Shown here: piece by piece, positions 23,700 to 27,999 of the stretch | How positions within the stretch are numbered: the stretch's first letter is position 1 | Layout: each line of letters starts with the position of its first letter | Source: a virus | Length of the DNA: 27,999 nt | Reading direction: 5' to 3' (one strand) | Virus record (IMG/VR): IMGVR_UViG_3300020472_000135 | Span: 1-27,999 of that record | Made by a program: the position numbers and the translations under genes | Notes under the pieces: generated by a model | The model's database searches: none | Told to the model about the DNA's origin: nothing | The model's input: the letters and a program-made list of their open reading frames with translations, nothing else

Positions 23700-23978
23700 T
23701 TAAACTTCTACTAATTTTAGATTTCCGTTATTGGCTATCCTTTTAAGAAAATCTTTGCTGCGAATCTCTTCAAGCAAAGCAATATCTTCATCTGTTATGC
23801 CCTGCACTAAAGGAAAAGAATTTATGAATCTAATTACTTTCTTTGCGCTTGTTTTCGTTTTTCGCTCTCTCATTTCTTTCAGCAAAGCATCAAGGACTTC
23901 TGTTGCTGTCGTTTCTTTTTTGTACATGAGGTCGCGCATTTGGGTCATTGTTAATGTTTCTAGCTTTTGTAATGTCAT
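23700..23978 (-). CDS. Unknown helical protein, 92 residues
   Basis: Not recognised. It is helical and basic in the middle: QKLETLTMTQMRDLMYKKET, EVLDALLKEMRERKTKTSAK, then KVIRFINSFPLVQGITDEDI and ALLEEIRSKDFLKRIANNGN. The end looks like a short beta segment (LKLVEV). A GGAG ribosome site lies eight bases before the ATG. It is the first gene behind the promoter at 24015-24043, so it heads the small-gene transcription unit. Confidence 0.6.
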   Translation of the reverse strand: MTLQKLETLTMTQMRDLMYKKETTATEVLDALLKEMRERKTKTSAKKVIRFINSFPLVQGITDEDIALLEEIRSKDFLKRIANNGNLKLVEV

Positions 23979-24014
23979 TTTTTTTCTCCAAGTTATTAAT
24001 CAATGTTGACACCA

Positions 24015-24043
24015 ATTATGAGAGAGCTACCCTAAGAAGTAAA
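24015..24043 (-). promoter_or_regulatory. Promoter for the small-gene block
   Basis: The minus strand has TTTACT (24043-24038), a 17-bp spacer and CATAAT (24020-24015), a good sigma70-type match, about 40 bases before the 92-residue gene. Its -35 end overlaps a 17-bp near-palindrome (24039-24055). Confidence 0.6.
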
Positions 24044-24055
24044 ATATTTTTTTAC
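24039..24055. promoter_or_regulatory. Operator-like 17-bp near-palindrome (copy B)
   Basis: GTAAAATATTTTTTTAC matches the perfect palindrome at 25081-25097 at 14 of 17 positions, with both outer arms conserved (GTAAAAT and TTTTAC). It covers the -35 of the adjacent promoter. A shared binding site for one regulator is inferred. Confidence 0.5.
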
Positions 24056-24061
24056 ATATAT

Positions 24062-24457
24062 TCAAAGATTTAGCTGTTTTCTTAATTCCTCCAATTTTTG
24101 CTTTAATTTGCTTTTTTCCATCACTTTAGGGTTATGCTCTAATTTCGGGTATTTGCGCGGTTTAAACGCCTCACAATACTCTATTAATTTACCTAGGGTC
24201 ATATAGCCGTCATGCTTTTCTATTGCTCTAACGGCTTTAAAGAAGGTCTCAGAGGTATATTTAGATGCTATTCCGTTGTACCAAGTCTTAAACTCAATAC
24301 TTTTTCTGTCATTTTGCATTAATTCCCAGTGAATAATGCCGTATGACTGTAAAATTCTTATTCCTTTAGCAAAATCACCCTCATTGAAGTTGTATGAGGG
24401 CTTCGTCTCGTTTTTCTTGTTTTGTACGTTTATTGAAATTTCGCTGATTTTTTTCAT
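24062..24457 (-). CDS. Replication accessory protein, possibly helicase-loader-like
   Basis: 131 residues. The core (EFKTWYNGIASKYTSETFFK, AVRAIEKHDGYMTLGKLIEY, ending CEAF) gives the pattern W-x(n)-T-x-E-x-F...Y-x-T-L-x-x-L-x-x-Y-C, loosely reminiscent of lambda P-type and DnaT-type proteins that bring host helicase to the origin; this is weak evidence. The C-terminus is a basic coiled-coil-like helix (EKSKLKQKLEELRKQLNL). The start at 24457, with GAGGA upstream, lies 77 bases inside the DUF1376 gene in another frame. It acts next to the initiator in the same transcript. Confidence 0.55.
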   Translation of the reverse strand: MKKISEISINVQNKKNETKPSYNFNEGDFAKGIRILQSYGIIHWELMQNDRKSIEFKTWYNGIASKYTSETFFKAVRAIEKHDGYMTLGKLIEYCEAFKPRKYPKLEHNPKVMEKSKLKQKLEELRKQLNL

Positions 24458-25028
24458 TTATTTTTTCCTCTTTCCATTTCTGTTGTCGATTGACCCAATT
24501 CGTAGCGCAAGATTTCCAATTTTTCATAGTAACTTTGCCGACCACCCAACCCTTAGATTCATAATAATTAACAAATTCTTGTGCCGATTCTTCTGCATTT
24601 TCTGTTTTTTGTTCTATATATTTTGCTACTTCATCAACAGAAGGCTTTATAAATTGGTTATTGGTTATTGGTTTTTGGTTATTGGTTAGTAGTGCGTTCG
24701 CATTGCTTTTGTTGTCCCACCGTTTTTCTGCTGCTTTTTTTGCCTTCTGGGATTTTTCTTTATAGTGCGCTATTTCTTTGTCACACCTTGTATGATGGTA
24801 TTGACCCTTTTCTTGATAAAAATATTTATGTAATAGATAACAAAGGGCTTCCGATTCTGCGTCTTCTTTTATTGAAAATATTTTTTCTAACTCACTTATT
24901 TCCATACACAGCGGTTTTTCTTCTCGGTAATAATGCAATAACATCTGCATATAGATATCTCTTTCTATTCTGTTTAAATAAGCGGTTTCTACCGTCCAAT
25001 CCCCAATATGCAAATTAAAATAATTCAT
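24381..25028 (-). CDS. DUF1376-type phage replication initiation protein
   Basis: 215 residues. The N-terminus (MNYFNLHIGDWTVETAYLNR, then IERDIYMQMLLHYYREEKPL) is the hallmark of the DUF1376/YdaU family, a winged-helix domain common in phage replication proteins. A basic linker follows (EKSQKAKKAAEKRWDNKS). Residues 129-180 (PSVDEVAKYIEQK, EFVNYYESKGWVVGKVTMKN, WKSCATNWVNRQ) match the C-terminal region found in many phage replication proteins next to DnaT-like domains. The linker (about 113-126, TNNQKPITNNQ) is encoded by five 7-bp repeats, recalling phage origins that lie inside initiator genes. It is the first gene leftward of the divergent promoter. Confidence 0.8.
   Translation of the reverse strand: MNYFNLHIGDWTVETAYLNRIERDIYMQMLLHYYREEKPLCMEISELEKIFSIKEDAESEALCYLLHKYFYQEKGQYHHTRCDKEIAHYKEKSQKAKKAAEKRWDNKSNANALLTNNQKPITNNQFIKPSVDEVAKYIEQKTENAEESAQEFVNYYESKGWVVGKVTMKNWKSCATNWVNRQQKWKEEKINEKNQRNFNKRTKQEKRDEALIQLQ
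24654..24688. repeat. Five 7-bp tandem repeats inside the replication gene (candidate iterons)
   Basis: The plus strand has five consecutive units: TTGGTTA, TTGGTTA, TTGGTTT, TTGGTTA, TTGGTTA. They sit in the middle of the initiator gene, flanked on the left by A+T-rich sequence (TTTATAAA). The seven-base period is not a multiple of three, so the array is not simply a peptide repeat. Iterons in the middle of the initiator gene are the arrangement of lambda O; origin function is inferred. Confidence 0.6.
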
Positions 25029-25080
25029 AATTTCCCCATTTTATATTCAAACGGCAATTCTCATTCATTAATCCATAAAA

Positions 25081-25097
25081 GTAAAATTTAATTTTAC
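25081..25097. promoter_or_regulatory. Perfect 17-bp palindromic operator (copy A)
   Basis: GTAAAATTTAATTTTAC has seven-base arms that are exact inverse complements around TTA. It overlaps the -10 of the leftward promoter and the -35 of the rightward promoter, so a bound protein would block both. Copy B lies at 24039-24055. Confidence 0.6.
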
Positions 25098-25120
25098 ATT
25101 TACAGGAATATAAAGTACAA
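25091..25120 (-). promoter_or_regulatory. Leftward promoter for the replication genes
   Basis: The minus strand has TTGTAC (25120-25115), an 18-bp spacer and TAAAAT (25096-25091). The transcript would start about 55 bases before the DUF1376 ATG at 25028. Confidence 0.45.
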
Positions 25121-25121
25121 T
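25093..25121 (+). promoter_or_regulatory. Rightward early promoter
   Basis: TTTACA (25093-25098), a 17-bp spacer and TACAAT (25116-25121), five of six consensus bases in each hexamer. The first rightward gene begins at 25154 after a TAGGAGAAAATT ribosome site, leaving a leader of roughly 26 bases. Confidence 0.65.
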
Positions 25122-25153
25122 AGTTTTTTGCACACAAAAAATAGGAGAAAATT

Positions 25154-25519
25154 ATGACATTTATGGGAAAACTAGACGCACCTTGTAGCGCAACTTCAGC
25201 AGAAATATACGAGGATTTGAAATCAATGAATAATAGAATCGAGATTTCAGAAGAGCAAAAGAAGGAAAAGGCTATTGCTTGGCTCGGAGAATCAGATGAT
25301 AACCTTTGGGAGGCTATCGGATATGAAGGTGTCCAACAAAAGCAAATAATAGCTGATGGTAAGGTGGTCTTCGTTACCGGAATGGATATATCGGACAAAA
25401 TTTGTGACCTTATTGATAGAGCCACCTCTGGCGATATTACGTCCTATACACGGCTAGGCGAATTGATAGCCGACCAAGCCATTGAGTATGCAAAACTCGT
25501 AACCGAGGATAAAACATGA
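25154..25519 (+). CDS. Unknown early protein, 121 residues
   Basis: Not recognised. Mostly helical and acidic (AEIYEDLKSMNNRIEISEEQ, KKEKAIAWLGESDDNLWEAI), with a short beta part in the middle (QQKQIIADGKVVFVTGMDIS) and a final amphipathic helix (LGELIADQAIEYAKLVTEDK). No catalytic motif, Cys cluster or membrane segment. It is the first gene behind the rightward promoter, with a strong ribosome site, so it is probably made early and abundantly; such genes often encode host-takeover or anti-defence proteins, but nothing in the sequence proves this. Confidence 0.65.
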   Translation: MTFMGKLDAPCSATSAEIYEDLKSMNNRIEISEEQKKEKAIAWLGESDDNLWEAIGYEGVQQKQIIADGKVVFVTGMDISDKICDLIDRATSGDITSYTRLGELIADQAIEYAKLVTEDKT

Positions 25520-25839
25520 GTGATTTGATATTTCTTCGACCAGACGGCTCTAAGGAAGAGATGGACATCAAGGACGCGGACAAGATAAGCGTTGGCGAGG
25601 CTATGGCCAGCATGAAACGCAATGTTGACAAGATGCTAGATGATGACCCATCACTAAAAAATCATGTTGAAACTGCTAGGGAAAATTCTATAAAAACTCT
25701 GGAAACCAAATTTCGCGAGAGATTGAGGGATTTTCGTAGTCGCGCCATTCATTTAATGGAAGAGGAGGAAGATTGGGATATATACGGCGATGAAGTTTTA
25801 AAACGCCTAAGAGTAAAAATTGAGGGAAAACATGACTAA
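25516..25839 (+). CDS. Unknown early protein, 107 residues
   Basis: Not recognised. It starts with a beta-like segment (SDLIFLRPDGSKEEMDIKD), followed by long charged helices (ASMKRNVDKMLDDDPSLKNH, ARENSIKTLETKFRERLRDF) and an acidic patch (HLMEEEEDWDIYGDE). It overlaps its neighbours (ATGA with the upstream gene; eight bases with the downstream gene), so expression is coupled. The coiled-coil-like middle suggests a dimer or a partner-binding role, not a known enzyme. Confidence 0.6.
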   Translation: MSDLIFLRPDGSKEEMDIKDADKISVGEAMASMKRNVDKMLDDDPSLKNHVETARENSIKTLETKFRERLRDFRSRAIHLMEEEEDWDIYGDEVLKRLRVKIEGKHD

Positions 25840-26176
25840 TCAACAATTTCTAAAATTAAAAAATGACGCTGTAGCCACAAAACTTAATGAATACAAAGAA
25901 AGCATCAATATTGAGGATATTGGTCGCACAGTAAGTGAAAAACTGGAGACAATTAGAGGTATGCAGTTGAAGCTAGAATTAGCTGCACAAACTGAATTAG
26001 TCACTTTATACAGTAAGTGTGTTGCTAAATACGGCTATACCTACAAAGGTTGTAAAAAGGCCAATGCAATATGCGCCTGTGTACACCCTGTTTTATGGGG
26101 TATACACAAAGAAGAAGTATGGCAAATGATTGATGAAAACTTTAACAACGAGTTATTTAGGAGAAATTATGAATGA
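25832..26176 (+). CDS. Unknown early protein, 114 residues
   Basis: Not recognised. I place the start at ATG 25832, with GAGGG just upstream; a TTG at 25820 would add four residues. The N-terminal half is helical (TNQQFLKLKNDAVATKLNEY, SEKLETIRGMQLKLELAAQT). The second half has four Cys (YSKCVAKYGYTYKGCKKANA, ICACVHPVL) and a Trp-rich end (GIHKEEVWQMIDENF). The Cys/His spacing is not a clear zinc finger, though metal binding is possible. It overlaps the annealing-protein gene by eight bases. Confidence 0.6.
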   Translation: MTNQQFLKLKNDAVATKLNEYKESINIEDIGRTVSEKLETIRGMQLKLELAAQTELVTLYSKCVAKYGYTYKGCKKANAICACVHPVLWGIHKEEVWQMIDENFNNELFRRNYE

Positions 26177-26696
26177 CATAAACAAAGAGGTAAGTGAATT
26201 AACTCGTAGGAACATATTAGACCTGTCTGAGTTGTGCAAACCCTTAGATATTAATGACATAGAATTTAGGGTAGGCCATAAAAACCAAATGGGACAATTT
26301 ATTTTAGCGTACAAAACTGCACGTATTGACATGGCTAGGTTAGACCGTGTTGTAGGAGCAGAAAATTGGCAAAGATGCCATACTAAAATTGAAGGTACTA
26401 ATTTTTGCAAAGTAGGCATAAAAATTGGTAATGAGTGGGTATGGAAAGAAGATGTAGGCGAAGAATCCACACAACATTCTGAAAAGGGTGCTGCTAGTGA
26501 TTCATTTAAACGAGCCTGTACTAATTGGGGTATTGGCAGGGAGTTATATAGGCTTCCTAAAATAATTGTAAAAACACAAGAACGCATATACCCACAATCT
26601 TGGCAATGGGTAGCAAATACAAATGATGATGGTTTTATTATTGGGCTACAGGCACAAAATCAGGGTACAAAAATGCCTTTGGAGTATTTGCGATGA
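26169..26696 (+). CDS. Rad52/Rad22-family single-strand annealing protein
   Basis: 175 residues from ATG 26169 (AGGAGAAATT upstream); an in-frame ATG at 26130 lies inside the previous gene and lacks a site. The diagnostic block at 97-130 includes EESTQHSEKGAASDSFKRAC, then TNWGIGRELYRLP, the Rad52_Rad22 signature. Earlier, LAYKTARIDMARLDRVVGAE and WQRCHTKIEG form the beta-hairpin core. Such proteins form rings that anneal complementary single strands for phage recombination and end repair. The gene is followed by an exonuclease (ATGA overlap) and SSB, the usual partners, which strengthens the call. The C-terminus ([20 protein letters not shown]) is short, with no long tail as in eukaryotic Rad52. 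Confidence 0.9.
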   Translation: MNDINKEVSELTRRNILDLSELCKPLDINDIEFRVGHKNQMGQFILAYKTARIDMARLDRVVGAENWQRCHTKIEGTNFCKVGIKIGNEWVWKEDVGEESTQHSEKGAASDSFKRACTNWGIGRELYRLPKIIVKTQERIYPQSWQWVANTNDDGFIIGLQAQNQGTKMPLEYLR

Positions 26697-27478
26697 TATA
26701 TGAGCAAATTGTCCAAGGTACAGAAGAATGGTTTGAGATAAAACTAGGTGTACCGAGTGCAGGTACTTTTAACACATTATTAACGACTCAAGGCAAAAGG
26801 AGCGCACAAGTTAAATCGACTATTAAAAAACTTGCTGATGAGCTTATTCGCTACGAACACTTTGAAAGTTATACCAATGAAGATATGGAGGAAGGCAAGT
26901 TACGAGAGGCTGAAGGGCGTACACGTTACGCAGAAGCACTAGATATGACTACTATTTATCACCCTGATTTAGACCATACTAGAGGGATAGTTAAAGAGGT
27001 GGGATTTGTCACCAAAGAATTTGAGCAGCTAGAACATATAGCGCCGTTCAATAAAATTGGTTGCAGTCCTGACGGATTAGTATTTAAAAATCACAAACTG
27101 ATAGGAGGTGTCGAGATAAAAAGTCCTAGACCTTACACGCATTTAGGGTATTTAGATGACAAAAAAATACCCTCAAACTATTTACTACAAGTCGTAGGTA
27201 GTATGTATGTATGCGGTTGTGAATATTGGGATTTTTTCAGCCATCATAAAGACTATGAAAAACCGTTTTGCTTACGAGCGCACAGGGATGAAACGAGCAT
27301 ACAAGAATTATTTAATGAGTTAGAACAAGTATGTATAGATGCCTTGCTTGGTATACATAACTTGTTTAATCAATACAGCAATTCCGATAAAGAAAAAATA
27401 ATCGAACGTAAAAAACAGATATATAAACCAATAGAGGGCGCAACATGGCTAGCAGAGGAATCAATAAGGCAATTATAG
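26693..27478 (+). CDS. YqaJ/lambda-exo-type recombination exonuclease
   Basis: 261 residues. The family start ([20 protein letters not shown]) is followed by [19 protein letters not shown] with Glu74, CSPDGLVF with Asp127, [10 protein letters not shown] with Glu141 and Lys143, and [15 protein letters not shown] with Gln166: the full PD-(D/E)XK set E...D...ExK...Q of YqaJ exonucleases. These degrade one strand of double-stranded ends to give single strands for the annealing protein. Length is typical for lambda-exo-like enzymes. It overlaps the annealing gene by four bases and the SSB gene by 34 bases. All catalytic residues appear intact. Confidence 0.92.
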   Translation: MIYEQIVQGTEEWFEIKLGVPSAGTFNTLLTTQGKRSAQVKSTIKKLADELIRYEHFESYTNEDMEEGKLREAEGRTRYAEALDMTTIYHPDLDHTRGIVKEVGFVTKEFEQLEHIAPFNKIGCSPDGLVFKNHKLIGGVEIKSPRPYTHLGYLDDKKIPSNYLLQVVGSMYVCGCEYWDFFSHHKDYEKPFCLRAHRDETSIQELFNELEQVCIDALLGIHNLFNQYSNSDKEKIIERKKQIYKPIEGATWLAEESIRQL

Positions 27479-27867
27479 TGGGTAATGTAGGCAATGACCC
27501 TGACATACGGACAATGCCTAACGGCAATCAAGTTGTAAATTTGTCGCTAGCAACAAGTGATGAATGGAAAGATAAAGAAACAGGTGAAAAAAAAGAAAAA
27601 ACAGAATGGCATAGATGCATATTTTTTAATCAAATAGCAGATATTGCGGCTAAATATGTTAATAAAGGCTCTAAACTATATATAGAGGGGCGTTTGCAGA
27701 CTCGCAGCTATGAGCAAGATGGTGTAAAAAAATATTCTACAGAAATTGTAGTCAAAGATATGCAAATGTTAGATAGCAAAAAAGATTCTACAAACAACGA
27801 AGTGAAAGAGGCGAGTCAAAATGATTTAAGTAAATTTTCTAATTTTGACGATGACATTCCTTTTTAG
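27445..27867 (+). CDS. ssb: Single-stranded DNA-binding protein
   Basis: 140 residues. OB-fold SSB signatures are clear: [54 protein letters not shown] and [21 protein letters not shown] short disordered linker leads to the acidic tip FDDDIPF, the docking tail of bacterial SSB that recruits repair and replication proteins; the phage thus keeps the ability to use host partners. It starts 34 bases inside the exonuclease gene behind GAGGG. It is the last gene before a structured non-coding stretch at the window edge. Confidence 0.95.
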   Translation: MASRGINKAIIVGNVGNDPDIRTMPNGNQVVNLSLATSDEWKDKETGEKKEKTEWHRCIFFNQIADIAAKYVNKGSKLYIEGRLQTRSYEQDGVKKYSTEIVVKDMQMLDSKKDSTNNEVKEASQNDLSKFSNFDDDIPF

Positions 27868-27890
27868 GTCAGGTTGTCATAGACCTTCCT

Positions 27891-27923
27891 GCACTCCGGC
27901 GGTAGTGTGACCGAAAACCGCCG
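27891..27923 (+). other. Possible H-type RNA pseudoknot after ssb
   Basis: GCACT (27891-27895) can pair with AGTGT (27904-27908; one G-U), and the loop it closes contains CGGCGGT (27897-27903), which is an exact complement of ACCGCCG (27917-27923). Loop lengths of 1, 0 and 8 bases are sterically acceptable for an H-type pseudoknot. A plain hairpin using only the seven-pair stem is the alternative. No known riboswitch consensus was recognised. The segment is non-coding as far as I can see. Confidence 0.4.
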
Positions 27924-27927
27924 CCAA

Positions 27928-27963
27928 TTAAAAAGCCCCTAGTAGGGTTAATACTAAGGGCTT
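27928..27963 (-). terminator. Stem-loop at the right edge, terminator-like for leftward transcripts
   Basis: An inverted repeat (27933-27944 with 27952-27963; 11 of 12 pairs, seven-base loop) is followed on the minus strand by TTTTTAATT. Transcription coming from the right would meet a typical intrinsic terminator. For rightward transcripts the stem lacks a T-tract and is followed by an AAGGAGAACT ribosome-like site, so it may instead be a leader structure for a gene starting beyond the window. Confidence 0.5.
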
Positions 27964-27999
27964 CAAGGAGAACTATCGCTATTTGGCTTATAGCAAAAT

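Noticed and set aside
25015-25425. 136-codon minus-strand frame opposite the first early gene
   Set aside because: It crosses the divergent promoter and operator, lies antisense to a well-supported gene and lacks a ribosome site.
26153-26587. 144-codon minus-strand frame opposite the Rad52-family gene
   Set aside because: The plus-strand frame has a diagnostic family signature; the antisense frame has no recognisable features.
27891-27999. tRNA or known riboswitch at the right edge
   Set aside because: No cloverleaf or T-loop sequence, and no match to riboswitch cores I know (glutamine, SAM, preQ1); only generic structure is supported.

Overview
The window reads as a stretch of a tailed double-stranded DNA phage (or prophage) with a P22-like, short-tailed (podovirus-type) morphogenesis module. 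Genes are tightly packed, mostly joined by ATGA/TAATG overlaps, A+T-rich, and preceded by GGAG-type ribosome sites. No integrase, repressor, lysis gene, tRNA or host gene is visible, so lysogeny and the host cannot be decided. The protein styles (a DUF7483-type tail protein, Ala-rich fibres, the P22-like portal and coat) are common in marine phages of proteobacteria; that habitat is an inference.

Layout. From about 25.0 kb leftward to base 1, every gene is on the minus strand. Read in transcription order these are: a DUF1376-type replication initiator and an overlapping small partner (25028-24062); a block of small unknown early/middle genes (23978-22242); a winged-helix-like protein (22231-21914); a ParB-like / FkbM methyltransferase / TET-JBP-like 2-oxoglutarate oxygenase cassette (21858-19798); small terminase, a PD-(D/E)XK-like nuclease and large terminase (19826-17516); portal, scaffold and coat (17516-13036); then head-completion, DNA-ejection and tail-fibre genes to the left edge. 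The order from terminase to ejection proteins follows P22 (3-2-1-8-5-4-10-[26]-14-7-20-16), with extra or replaced genes.

From 25154 rightward six genes are on the plus strand: three small unknown early proteins, then a recombination set made of a Rad52-family annealing protein, a lambda-exo/YqaJ-type exonuclease and SSB. The window ends in a structured non-coding segment.

Control. The two arms diverge from 25029-25153, where oppositely facing promoters overlap a perfect 17-bp palindrome. A close relative of that palindrome lies on the -35 of a second promoter at 24.04 kb, so one regulator may control both. A third promoter, with its own 21-bp imperfect palindrome, precedes the ParB-like gene. 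Two copies of a hairpin-plus-mini-ORF element sit before neighbouring small genes. Five 7-bp repeats inside the replication gene are a candidate replication origin.

Most promising unusual items: the ParB/FkbM/TET-JBP cassette coupled to terminase (candidate DNA-modification module); the shared palindromic operators; the duplicated intercistronic element; a P22 gp7-position protein with three helix-turn-helix-like repeats and a self-cleaving S74 domain; and a possible RNA pseudoknot after ssb.
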